Assembly (NCBI GenBank): GCA_020650975.1
Contig: JAIPMN010004337.1
Span: forward strand, 3,159-25,292
DNA from: Apostichopus californicus
Lineage: Eukaryota > Echinodermata > Holothuroidea > Aspidochirotida > Stichopodidae
DNA length: 22,134 nucleotides
Direction of reading: 5' to 3'
Shown here piece after piece: positions 12,101-17,684 of the stretch. Below the pieces are notes generated by a model. The model worked only from the letters and a program-made list of their open reading frames with translations. It did no database searches and was not told the origin of the DNA. How positions within the stretch are numbered: position 1 is the stretch's first letter; each line of letters opens with the position of its first letter. The translations under genes and the position numbers were made by a program.

Positions 12101-15100
12101 CTGGGAGTGGATCAGACTTTTCATAGGTAGCTAGTTTGTTGAACAGACCCCTCTGACATGCACTCATATTTGGAAATAAGGTTACTAAAAGTTAAAATGA
12201 AATAGAGAGACTAGTGGACTGTAAATTAAGTAAAAAGCAAAGATGTAACAACCAAGTGGAAGAATTTTGGGCTGCCACAGCCAACCATTGAAAAGTAAGG
12301 TGAGAAAGCTTTAGGCTTTAGCTTTAGGTGAAGAAGATCCTGCTAGGATCGAAACGTCAGGCCAACTTACTTTTACACAAAGCTTTAGGCTGTGGAAATT
12401 TTGCAGTATGTGCAGTATAGACAAAAGTTACCATCCATCCAATAAGGGGGTGATAAGTGTCTCTATTCAGAGGGCAGGAAGATGTCTTGCCTCATAACTT
12501 TCCGATGGCTTGTCAAGAATAGGCAGCTTCCTTTGTAAGCTAAGAGTGATGAGGCTTGCATTAACATTATTCTCATCAATTTTTTTTTTTTGTTGTTGTT
12601 ACTATCCAGATCGATATCAATCTGAAGTTTCCAGATGTAGGTCAGACAGACGAAGATGCCAAGCCCAGCCAGTACAGCAAGAAGCCCAATCTGGAGCACA
12701 TGTTCCGTGTCCCAGAGAAGCGCCCTCCCGTGGCTGTCTCCACCGCATTTACAGGATTGGTTCTGGTGCCTCTAGTTATTCTTGTGATCTTGGTAAGTTG
12801 AGATCTTAAAATTATGGTGGATAAAAATTAGGGGAACACATGGCAAATGAATACTTGTATGGTCTTTGCATTCTTTGTCCCGCTTCTTTTATAGGTAGTC
12901 CGGGGGAGGAGGGGAGGGGATGGTGGTGTAGGCAAGGAGAAGGTTGATCTCTGGGATTTCTGAGAAAATCTGAGGTCGGGAGACTTCCTTGTCGAGAGCA
13001 TTTCGTCTGTCATCATATAGCAAAATGCATACCGGTCAAATTGCTACACCAACGCAAACATGTATTGCAGTTTCTGTATTGATGAAAAAACTTAAACCCT
13101 GAAAAATGGGACCCGCAATCTTGTACTAATCGATATATGCTTCAGACCCTCAAAAGCGTAAGGCTTGAGCACCCTACCGGCCTACCCTCCACTTAGCTTG
13201 AGCTGGTTCTAATGTAATTTTGATGTCTGGCCGATTGCTATAACCGGTGTTCTTGAACTCCGGTACTAGTAGAAAACTTGGGAGGAATCCTTGGATTATA
13301 TCAAAGGGTGTGAATACTCGCGCAAAAAGAAACGTCTAATGCCAGTAATCTGACCTAGTTTCGAATGAGGTGAAACAGAAGTGTTAGACACCACCATTGA
13401 TCCCAAAAAATACACACACAGCTTGCTTCCCTTCGGTAATTAGACACTAGTGTACAGTCAGTACATACAGCTGCAGTCAATACCCACAACACAGTGTACA
13501 AACAATACAGCGATAGACATCTCAGGTCTAGAAAAAGATAACAAGGTATCACGTTTCATTACTGTCTGCATTTTGTAGCGACAAGCAGAAAACTTCACTT
13601 GCAAGCAACGGAAAGTAAACTTTTTAAGAGCGTGGCACGCGGTTTGGGGCGAGTCTCCAATGCCTTTAATGTACTCAATGACAGACTTCCATAGGCACAA
13701 GTAGCCTATCTTGGCAATGATTTGTGGCCTTTCCATTCTGTCTGACAACAATGTCCATTTAAGACTGAATAAGTAAGCACGTCTCCATAGGGCGTGCCTG
13801 GTCGGTCTTCGTGGAACATTTTCCAGGAAATGCAGTAGTATCGTGATATTTATTCAACAAGAATTTGCGAGCTTGAAAGTTTTAACGAAAGAACAACAAG
13901 AAGCATGTTTATCATTTCTCAAAATGTAAAAAAATATAAATGTAAAAAAATGTAAAAAAAAATGTAAAAAATGTAAAAAAAATAATTGCAATCGTCGTTT
14001 GTTACTTTTCTCTTTTCTTTACTACAGTGGATAAAGCTCGGTGCCAACATTAAGAATTTCACCTTCTCCCTAAGTGCCTTGGGCTTTCACGGCGGTCTTG
14101 GAGGTACGACAAACATAAAAACAAAATAATATTTGTAAACATTTTCTTCTTTGTTATTCAATCTATTCAGGCCTGGTGAAATCGGGGAGGGGTGGGGGAG
14201 GGGGGCGGGCGGCGGGCAGGACTATAGCCCTTGGGCCCAGGATCAATTAAGGGACTCGAGATATGATGGAAGGGGCCTGGGAAACTAGGGGCTTAAGTAA
14301 AGTGTAACCTCATTTTCATGATATACTTGTGAGGAGTGCAAAAAGGCAGTGTAGTGACATTTTCGGACATGGCCCGACCTGGCTATTCCTATCTTTGTAT
14401 GCTTCTTGGAAACTGGGAACTATGCAACATGGGGACCAATCCTTCAGCTAAGAGGTATCCTTTTTTTTGTGATAGGGGAGGGAGCAAGAATATGTTAGTG
14501 AAAGGATTGGGGGGAGGGGGGTGGCGGTTGAAGAATGTTAGTGTAGGTAGCATCTTGGTGTAGGTAGCATGTTGGTGTAACTTTTCTCCCAGCTCTCGTT
14601 CAAGTGGGTTTTCTTTAAATTTGCGAAACCAATTTGTATGCTTAGCAATAGCAAACTATGATGATGAATGAAATTTCTGAAGTTATCCTATTGGTCATGG
14701 TTCCCTTTTCATATTTTTGGTTTCTAATTTTTTTACAGCCATCTTTGGTCTTCTGTACTGCTACTGGGCATACTTGACTATGTTTGCGACACTCAGATAC
14801 CTTGCGGCCATCGGAATTTTTACCTTCTTGTGCGGAAATAGGTTATTGCGTTCAATTGCAGAGACAAAGTAAGTACCGGCCAAGGTCGGTGTTTTGCTTG
14901 ACCGAGAGAGAGAGAGAGAGAGGTCTTCTTTATGAAAACTGCTAGACTTAGATCTTCGAGTCAAATTAAAAGGACATAGTGTCCCACTTTTCAACAGTAG
15001 AAATATAGTAACCATAATCCAAAATAGCACCAACAATGATGAAATTTACACATAAACATGGCATTTTTGCAAATAATAAACAATCATTTTTCATCAAGTC

Positions 15101-15372
15101 AACGGGCCATGAAAAGTTTTTGAATTGGATTCAACAGTTAGTATTTGGATCAATGTGAACCATCCAAGTTTTTGCAATGACATGTATCTCTTCCAATATT
15201 TATTTTAATTTGCAAAACTGGACTTGTTTAAGCATCAGCACCAGCTTCCACCCCAAAAACTAGAAAAAACAAAATTTTGGCCTATCTAAGTCTATGGTTG
15301 GAATTAACAATTGTTTTGAATGCCTCTGAAATGTTGACCTTTGATCTTTTTGTTTCTTTTTCTAGGAACTGA
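82..15372 (+). CDS. RPN2: Ribophorin II, oligosaccharyltransferase subunit (5'-partial gene, 14 exons)
   Basis: Non-catalytic subunit of the ER-membrane oligosaccharyltransferase, which moves the dolichol-linked glycan onto asparagines of nascent proteins. Exons: 82-190, 1174-1237, 3578-3698, 4816-4902, 5943-6050, 6470-6538, 7359-7483, 9724-9939, 11099-11210, 11797-11994, 12610-12792, 14028-14103, 14739-14868, 15366-15372. They join in one frame to 534 residues plus TGA; known animal RPN2 is about 630, so roughly 100 N-terminal residues including the signal peptide lie upstream. Order seen: helical luminal region (residues 1-165), beta-sandwich luminal part (about 185-405, with VSISNVEISVVDQEQSIT and GDAIIQNPFIWNV), a linker ending in FRVPEKRPP, then three hydrophobic segments (about 448-466, 478-500, 503-522) and GNRLL before the C-terminus. 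Every exon matches the family in order and all splice phases agree. Introns carry snoRNA-like repeats in sense orientation. Family assignment is firm; exact ends of the shortest exons are inferred. Confidence 0.95.
191..1173 (+). other. RPN2 intron
   Basis: Contains a C/G-rich stretch (about 238-275) and a T homopolymer (about 1066-1081). No snoRNA-like copy, SINE or coding exon seen. Confidence 0.8.
1174..1237 (+). CDS. RPN2: RPN2 exon 2 in window
   Basis: Acceptor CTTCTTTAAG, donor GTAAGA. A 64-nt exon encoding IKSADVVKALDTGLKRDDSIL, helical luminal region. It completes the split Ile codon and leaves GG for the next exon. At 21 codons it is too short to find without joining to its neighbours. 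Confidence 0.85.
1538..1545. repeat. Target site duplication, left copy
   Basis: CTTGTTAA, identical to 2952-2959; 8 bp is diagnostic for hAT insertion. Confidence 0.88.
1546..2951. mobile_element. Non-autonomous hAT-type DNA transposon, 1406 bp
   Basis: Ends are a perfect 16-bp terminal inverted repeat, CAGGCCTCGACAAATA at 1546-1561 and its reverse complement at 2936-2951. It is flanked by a perfect 8-bp target duplication CTTGTTAA (1538-1545 and 2952-2959), which fits the hAT preference nTnnnnAn. Inside each end are several GGCGAG/CTCGCC words (1564-1640 and 2864-2935), like hAT subterminal transposase-binding repeats. No transposase reading frame survives; internal frames are at most 72 codons. 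The interior has a GC palindrome at 1832-1851. Superfamily inferred from TIR and TSD; it depends on a transposase elsewhere. Confidence 0.88.
1832..1851. repeat. GC-rich perfect palindrome within the hAT element
   Basis: GGGGAGGGG (1832-1840) and CCCCTCCCC (1843-1851) separated by two bases; nine pairs. Could form a cruciform; role unknown. Confidence 0.75.
2952..2959. repeat. Target site duplication, right copy
   Basis: CTTGTTAA, identical to 1538-1545. It lies five bases before the first snoRNA-like copy. Confidence 0.88.
2965..3107 (+). ncRNA. Candidate intronic box H/ACA snoRNA, copy 1
   Basis: Two-hairpin layout. 5' hairpin closed by TGACAG (2965-2970) with CTGTCA (3026-3031), with an inner AATGTCC/GGTCATT stem and a GCC/GGC tip. 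H box ATATAA at 3033-3038 (ANANNA). 3' hairpin: lower stem TCCTCTC (3044-3050) with GAGAGGA (3095-3101), seven perfect pairs; pocket arms 3051-3058 and 3086-3094; upper stem GGTC (3059-3062) with GACC (3082-3085). ACA box 3102-3104, three bases before the end. Upper stem to ACA is 16 nt, inside the 14-16 nt rule for pseudouridine guides. Sense orientation in an intron of a housekeeping gene, as is typical. The 5' pocket is less canonical. Function is inferred. Confidence 0.72.
3578..3698 (+). CDS. RPN2: RPN2 exon 3 in window
   Basis: Acceptor CTCTCTGCAG, donor GTAAGT. It encodes TSYALHIASQLSKETNVDK then FELIEDIVAQADTIDDKYLQ, colinear with the family ASHLSQQADL...EEIEDLVARLDE...YLQ segment. 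Ends in phase 0. Confidence 0.92.
4164..4310 (+). ncRNA. Candidate intronic box H/ACA snoRNA, copy 2
   Basis: 5' hairpin TGACAG (4164-4169) with CTGTCA (4225-4230); its tip is GCTG/CAGC instead of GCC/GGC, a paired change. H box ACATTA 4232-4237. 3' hairpin TCCTCTC (4245-4251) with GAGA-T-GGA (4297-4304, one bulged T); pocket arm TTTTGTCT 4252-4259; upper stem GGTC (4260-4263) with GACC (4284-4287), extended by TTTCA/TGAAA. ACA box 4305-4307. Confidence 0.7.
4407..4545 (+). pseudogene. Decayed sixth snoRNA-like unit with duplicated upstream flank
   Basis: Resembles 4058-4180: both have CAACCTTTC, an AGAGTGACAAAGG-like stretch, AAAGGTTTTGAC-like sequence, then TTGACA..ACAGAGGCA..TGTCC (here 4514-4540). 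The H box, 3' hairpin and ACA box are absent, so it looks like a broken duplicate. Confidence 0.5.
4816..4902 (+). CDS. RPN2: RPN2 exon 4 in window
   Basis: Acceptor TTGTCTCTAG, donor GTAAGT. Encodes FDNLQQASVFVTGAYTLATK then VNKKPLITD, 29 codons, matching the family [20 protein letters not shown] region. Phase 0 at both ends. Confidence 0.9.
4903..5942 (+). other. RPN2 intron with snoRNA-like copy 3
   Basis: Contains the H/ACA-like RNA at 5639-5785. The 4903-5638 stretch has short open frames only, without recognisable protein similarity. Confidence 0.8.
5639..5785 (+). ncRNA. Candidate intronic box H/ACA snoRNA, copy 3
   Basis: 5' hairpin TGACAG (5639-5644) with CTGTCA (5701-5706). H box ACATAA 5708-5713. 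3' hairpin TCCTCTC (5719-5725) with AGA-T-GGA (5773-5779, bulged T as in copy 2); pocket arm TTTTGTCT 5726-5733; upper stem GGTC (5734-5737) with GGCC (5759-5762), one G-U pair. ACA box 5780-5782. Confidence 0.7.
5943..6050 (+). CDS. RPN2: RPN2 exon 5 in window
   Basis: Acceptor TATTACTACAG, donor GTAAGT. Encodes EQAVQLANYILTRKATQTIR then NAYLVVAALKSFSGNT, 36 codons, phase 0 at both ends; end of the helical luminal region. Confidence 0.9.
6051..6469 (+). other. RPN2 intron, no feature seen
   Basis: AT-rich intron sequence; I see no repeat, RNA or coding segment in it. Confidence 0.75.
6470..6538 (+). CDS. RPN2: RPN2 exon 6 in window
   Basis: Acceptor CTCTCTCGTAG, donor GTAAGT. Encodes FQVPVAFSLSGSMAISKED then PFVK, 23 codons, phase 0 at both ends; aligns with the family YHVPVVVVPEGSAS segment at the start of the beta-rich part. 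Confidence 0.88.
6780..6889. repeat. Degenerate minisatellite, GTTTGGTGTTTGGACCCTAACAA unit
   Basis: Three irregular units of TTTGGTGTTTGGACCCTAACAAAG, one with an inserted partial unit (CCCTATGTTTGGACCCTAGG). Intronic, no coding potential. Confidence 0.8.
7027..7343 (+). mobile_element. tRNA-derived SINE
   Basis: Pol III promoter-like boxes: A box GGCCAATTGGCTAAGGCG and B box GGTTCGATTCC about 35 bp later. A ~180-bp body follows, then a GCGCTTTGAGGC...GGGCTATATTAAAAGC end and an ATT-repeat tail (about 7317-7343). That 3' end style is common in invertebrate SINEs. The tail stops 15 bp before the 7359 exon. No clear target duplication found. Confidence 0.75.
7359..7483 (+). CDS. RPN2: RPN2 exon 7 in window
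   Basis: Acceptor CGTTCTCAG, donor GTAAGT. Encodes VGVSDVMSKSLGKLTVKASS then VVGREDEETLASNQAFAATKD; aligns with family [21 protein letters not shown]. It leaves GA for the next exon. The ATT-rich tail of a SINE ends only 15 bp before the exon. Confidence 0.9.
7763..8046 (+). repeat. Duplicated intron segment A (pairs with 10117-10400)
   Basis: About 284 bp nearly colinear with 10117-10400, including flanks such as TTTGATATGCACCTT and AAAGAACTGGTCAAGTTGCAA around the snoRNA-like core. Direct orientation; indicates local segmental duplication rather than retroposition. Confidence 0.8.
7838..7982 (+). ncRNA. Candidate intronic box H/ACA snoRNA, copy 4
   Basis: 5' hairpin CGACAG (7838-7843) with CTGTCG (7900-7905): the outer T-A of copies 1-3 is C-G here. 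H box ACATTA 7907-7912. 3' hairpin TCCTCTT (7918-7924) with AAGAGGA (7970-7976), again a compensating pair (C-G to T-A). Pocket arms TTTTGTCT 7925-7932 and 7961-7969. Upper stem CTTTCG/CGAAAG, six perfect pairs. ACA box 7977-7979. About 75 bp upstream and 65 bp downstream also match copy 5. Confidence 0.72.
8167..8189. repeat. Short perfect hairpin
   Basis: GGCAGTTG (8167-8174) and CAACTGCC (8182-8189) around a 7-nt loop, 120-185 bp after the copy 4 RNA. No T-run follows; role unknown. Confidence 0.6.
8301..8522 (-). mobile_element. tRNA-derived SINE, copy in RPN2 (antisense)
   Basis: Read on the minus strand: A box TAGCTCAGTGG (8517-8507), B box GTTCGAGTCAC near 8472-8462, then a body shared closely with 18071-18290 down to CCTGCTTGCAGGAGGATC. 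Intact A and B boxes are clear. Not matched to a named family. Confidence 0.75.
9094..9119. repeat. CTC trinucleotide microsatellite
   Basis: CCT/CTC run of about eight units within an RPN2 intron. Confidence 0.85.
9415..9433. repeat. AT microsatellite
   Basis: Alternating AT run; similar shorter runs at 9679-9692 and 10462-10477. Confidence 0.85.
9559..9630 (+). pseudogene. tRNA-like sequence (anticodon position reads GTA), probably SINE head or pseudogene
   Basis: A box TAGCCTAGTGG and B box GGTTTGAATCC. T stem CTGGG/CCCGG, anticodon stem TCCGC/GCGGG with a 7-nt loop ATGTAAA, and a weak D stem with G-U pairs all form. The acceptor stem fails: only four of seven positions pair. No SINE body was recognised downstream. 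Confidence 0.5.
9724..9939 (+). CDS. RPN2: RPN2 exon 8 in window
   Basis: Acceptor CATTCTCAG, donor GTAGGT. The longest exon (216 nt), encoding TIYQLDLMKSKPSPGFYIIQ...VTVKVTTEVSISNVEISVV and DQEQSITAKTVK. The motif TEVSISNVEISVVDQEQSI closely matches the most conserved luminal strand region of RPN2. Confidence 0.95.
10028..10090 (-). pseudogene. Degenerate tRNA-like segment
   Basis: On the minus strand it reads GCCTGGATAGCTCCAGTTGG with a B-box-like GGTTTAAACGC about 35 bp on. The anticodon stem does not pair. Likely an old tRNA or SINE head. Confidence 0.35.
10117..10400 (+). repeat. Duplicated intron segment B (pairs with 7763-8046)
   Basis: Second copy of the 284-bp intron unit. Differences are scattered substitutions and small indels. 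Confidence 0.8.
10192..10335 (+). ncRNA. Candidate intronic box H/ACA snoRNA, copy 5
   Basis: Close relative of the 7838 copy: CGACAG (10192-10197) with CTGTCG (10254-10259), H box ACATTA 10261-10266, TCCTCTT (10272-10278) with AAGAGGA (10323-10329), pocket arm TTTTGTCT 10279-10286, CTTTCG/CGAAAG upper stem, ACA box 10330-10332. The tip GCC/GGC is kept although the loop between differs. Confidence 0.72.
11099..11210 (+). CDS. RPN2: RPN2 exon 9 in window
   Basis: Acceptor TTTTATCAG, donor GTATGT. Encodes ATFPTKSTATLDADVHQNVV then IKFTLADKSGATLQAHQ, colinear with family YPAKAKGTFIADSHQNF...ELTPHQ. Confidence 0.92.
11211..11796 (+). other. RPN2 intron, no feature seen
   Basis: C-rich pyrimidine tracts (11231-11285, 11625-11655). 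Short open frames here lack any recognisable similarity. Confidence 0.75.
11797..11994 (+). CDS. RPN2: RPN2 exon 10 in window
   Basis: Acceptor TTCCTACAG, donor GTAAGG. Encodes TFIRVFNVKSNQEVTFTADS ... KYTVDLIVGDAIIQNPFIWN then V, 66 codons, phase 0. The GDAxIxNPxxWNV block is a hallmark of the last luminal domain. Confidence 0.95.
11995..12609 (+). other. RPN2 intron with hammerhead-like insert
   Basis: G-rich stretch near 12068-12100, then a 61-bp insert flanked by 13-bp direct repeats (12305-12391). A T/TTG tract leads to the acceptor. Confidence 0.75.
12305..12391. mobile_element. 61-bp insert with hammerhead-like core flanked by 13-bp direct repeats
   Basis: AAAGCTTTAGGCT occurs at 12305-12317 and 12379-12391. 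Between them is GTGAAGA followed by a perfect stem GATCCT-GCT-AGGATC and then GAAAC. This resembles the hammerhead ribozyme core CUGANGA - stem II - GAAA, as found in ends of Penelope-like elements and retrozymes. The conserved C of CUGA is G here, and an extra A precedes stem II, so activity is doubtful. Flanking TTTAGG repetition makes the target duplication less certain. Confidence 0.45.
12610..12792 (+). CDS. RPN2: RPN2 exon 11 in window (first transmembrane segment)
   Basis: Acceptor ACTATCCAG, donor GTAAGT. Encodes a lysine-rich linker, then HMFRVPEKRPPVAVSTAFTG followed by LVLVPLVILVIL. FREPEKRPP is the conserved motif just before the first C-terminal membrane helix in this family. Confidence 0.95.
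12793..14027 (+). other. RPN2 intron, mostly unassigned
   Basis: Contains a TGTAAAAAAA array (13922-13985). An open frame of 97 codons on the minus strand (13751-13458) has no family I recognise and is probably chance. Confidence 0.7.
13922..13985. repeat. TGTAAAAAAA tandem array
   Basis: Five irregular units of ATGTAAA(A)n, 43 bp before the 14028 exon. Confidence 0.8.
14028..14103 (+). CDS. RPN2: RPN2 exon 12 in window
   Basis: Acceptor CTTTACTACAG; donor GTACGA is weak. Encodes WIKLGANIKNFTFSLSALGF then HGGLG; WIRIGANVSNFTF is the matching family motif at the first helix boundary. Leaves G for the next codon. Confidence 0.92.
14104..14738 (+). other. RPN2 intron, G-rich with short tandem repeat
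   Basis: G-rich runs near 14185-14220 and 14500-14525, and two tandem 17-bp units at 14541-14574. Nothing coding recognised. Confidence 0.7.
14541..14574. repeat. Two tandem 17-bp units
   Basis: GTGTAGGTAGCATCTTG then GTGTAGGTAGCATGTTG, one mismatch. Confidence 0.85.
14739..14868 (+). CDS. RPN2: RPN2 exon 13 in window (last two membrane segments)
   Basis: Acceptor TTTTTTTACAG, donor GTAAGT. Encodes AIFGLLYCYWAYLTMFATLR then YLAAIGIFTFLCGNRLLRSI and AETK. The YWxxLxMFxTLxYLAxxGxxTFLxGNR pattern is the conserved RPN2 C-terminus. Confidence 0.95.
14869..15365 (+). other. RPN2 last intron
   Basis: Contains a GA microsatellite (14904-14922) 35 bp after the donor; otherwise AT-rich with no feature seen. 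Confidence 0.65.
14904..14922. repeat. GA microsatellite
   Basis: Nine to ten GA units in the last RPN2 intron. Confidence 0.9.
15366..15372 (+). CDS. RPN2: RPN2 terminal coding exon (7 nt plus 3' UTR)
   Basis: Acceptor TTTCTTTTTCTAG. Only seven coding bases: G completes Lys, then AAC and TGA. The predicted C-terminus is SIAETKN, ten residues after GNR, against about twelve in the human protein. If the upstream intron were retained instead, the frame would run eleven codons past the donor to another stop. Chosen because acceptor, phase and length all fit; transcript data would settle it. Confidence 0.6.
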
Positions 15373-15658
15373 CATTCCTGCACCAAACAACAACCAAATA
15401 ACTGAAGACGCTGAATACAAGCGTTGGGTGAGGGGGGAGGGGGCAAGGATATCGGTGGGGGTTAAGAGTATTATAGTATGTATCATGAACAAAGCTTGTA
15501 TAATTACTACAAAAAATTATGCAATATTGACAAGTTTTCATAGAAAACTTTCTCAAGTGTCACCAAGTTGGTTGGAAAGGTGATAAGTCTATAAAATGTA
15601 TCAAGCAACAATCTGATACTAGCTGCAATGTGTTCAGGAACTAAACTAGTTTCAGTAA

Positions 15659-15664
15659 AATAAA
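15659..15664 (+). promoter_or_regulatory. Candidate RPN2 polyadenylation signal
   Basis: AATAAA 287 nt after the RPN2 stop, the first canonical hexamer downstream. Several later ones are equally possible. Confidence 0.4.
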
Positions 15665-16455
15665 TATTTTGAATTTTTAATGTTTTGAAGAAGTTGTTGA
15701 TTTAAAAGGGATTTTCTGTTTTCTTTGCTTGTTTTTCTTTTGGGTGTTCAGTTATTAAATGGTATATAGTGCAGGGTCGCATATTCATTGTAAACGATAA
15801 GTAAAATTTTGAGTTGTTACAAAACTTTGACACCGTCTTATCTGTGTTATCAAAGGACTTTGCCAAAGAGCCACAGCTATGTTTGTATTGCGAGTTGTGC
15901 TGTTGTTGACTTATGGGATCGTTATTGATTTTTTGCTTGAATTTGAGGGAAAATGCATCATTTTGCTCTCTTGCATTGAATACAAATGGCAGCCCAACAT
16001 GAATGGAAAGTCGATCAAAATGCATGAGTTTGGACAGCACGTTTGCAATATGAACTCGTGGAGTCTTCAGAGTTCGTGGAAATATTTCCAAATCGCTAAA
16101 TACGTTTGTAAAAGTTGTGCTATATTAAATGTTGAAATATTGAGATGAAGAATAAAGGACATGCACAGATAAAAAACATGGCTGAATAATGGAGTTTAAT
16201 TATTTTCTTTATTATCGGTGTGGAATACTTTTCAACATTAATAGAGAGGGGTGAGTAAAACGTTCACGTCCACCTTTGTAAGCGAGCAACGAAACAGGTT
16301 TTCACTGTCTTTTGTTTGGTTCATTCCAGTAGAAATTTGTAATGAAATTTTGAAAGTACTTCAGTAAAAGTGAAAACTTATGTAAAGAAATTTTGTATTC
16401 TGATCTTTAATGTTACAAAATGTCATGATATTTGGTTGTTGTTTTGTCAGAATAA

Positions 16456-16503
16456 ATTGTAATAATCAATTTCCTTCTCATTGTAATTATTAATTTTCTT
16501 CTC
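16456..16503. repeat. Two tandem 24-bp units
   Basis: ATTGTAATAATCAATTTCC-TTCTC type unit repeated with a few mismatches (16456-16479, 16480-16503). It overlaps an AATAAA. Confidence 0.75.
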
Positions 16504-17604
16504 CAAGGGGGTAATTATTGTTCTCAATACAAAGCAATTTTTATACTCTTAAATAGCAATGTTTACAACTGACCTAAGCTCCCACCTCCCTCACCCCTCC
16601 CATGACATGAAAATAAACATGAGTACAAAATATAAGCTTTCCCTTTGTAACACAGAGGTTTGCTTCCCAAATGTTTAATACATTTGCCATAGGCACCTTC
16701 AATGTGCACTCTAATGTTCACCACATGGTAATGTTCACCACTTTTTACACATCCAGTGATATTTAGGCCTTGGACATTTTATTGTTAGTAACAAGCCCAT
16801 GGCAAAATTACAACATGGCTTGCAAACGAGAAATTTTTGGGAAGCAAGGCTGTAAAACATCGCCACTTGATGATAATTCAATGTTACTCGGCAAACGAAT
16901 GGAAACACGGTAATAGTAATAAAAATTGCATTTTTGCAATTTAATGCGAGATGTCGTGATGTTATCAACAAACTTGGGTTTAAATTTGTGAGATCACAGC
17001 CAATTTTGTAAAGCAGTTTTGGGCGGTGAGCAAATTGCTTCATGGAACATATAAACGTTTTCAGTATTTTATGATAGCGAAATGCATCAATCCCCAAAGT
17101 GATATGAAAAATGTAAATGAATTATACATCCTTGTTTTCAGTGACAATGAATAAAAGTAGGCTCTGCTGGAATAATTATATTCCATGATATTGATTTTTC
17201 TTAACTCTTTTCTTGTTGAAATGGCAAAGTGACAGATCTTCCCCTTACTTTTGACAATAAAATAATGAAGTTCTTATAGGTCATAAGTTTTGTCTCCAAA
17301 ATGTTTTGTGGATAACATTGCTTAAAATGGTTTCAAATGTACCTTCATGAAGTAATATGCAAAAGGAGGGGCATAAATATTTTTGGATGGACTGTATGTG
17401 GATCCAAAATGTGACAAATGACTGGTGTTTCTGTGGGATCGTTGAAAGTAACCCCAGAAAAAAAAGTTTAAGAGGTCAGAAGGTTCATTATACACACTGA
17501 GAAAAGGTATCTTATGGGATAGCTGCAGTAAGAACCTTTCCCTCAACTATGCTCTTTTGCATTTTTGAGGGCATTCCCAGACCTTGAGGGCCGAACTCTC
17601 ATCG

Positions 17605-17684
17605 TCAGCTGATGGCATCATCTCCCTCTCTCTCCTTGTAAAGTTCTTGCACCCATTCCTTCACCTCGGGATGTTGGAACTTTC
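17605..17684 (-). CDS. HDDC2: HDDC2 exon 6, coding part
   Basis: Acceptor CTCTCTCAG. Encodes [20 protein letters not shown] then DDAIS and TGA at 17607-17605, matching family AGKFNHPEIVQLVSELEAER. Confidence 0.93.

Larger units (their letters stand above)
15373..17604. other. Convergent intergenic region and 3' UTRs of RPN2 and HDDC2
   Basis: RPN2 (plus) and HDDC2 (minus) end towards each other here. AATAAA signals for RPN2 occur at 15659, 16151, 16451, 17150 and 17256; for HDDC2 the minus strand has one at 16783-16778. I cannot tell which are used. Open frames on either strand (for example 129 codons, 16091-15702) have no recognisable family. One 24-bp tandem repeat lies at 16456-16503. Confidence 0.7.

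Noticed and set aside
13458..13751. 97-codon minus-strand open frame in an RPN2 intron
   Set aside because: No family recognised, no splice or start support; probably chance or an old unidentified repeat.
15702..16091. 129-codon open frame on the minus strand between RPN2 and HDDC2
   Set aside because: No recognisable domain, low-complexity Asn/Lys/Ser content typical of AT-rich chance frames, and it lies in the probable RPN2 3' UTR.
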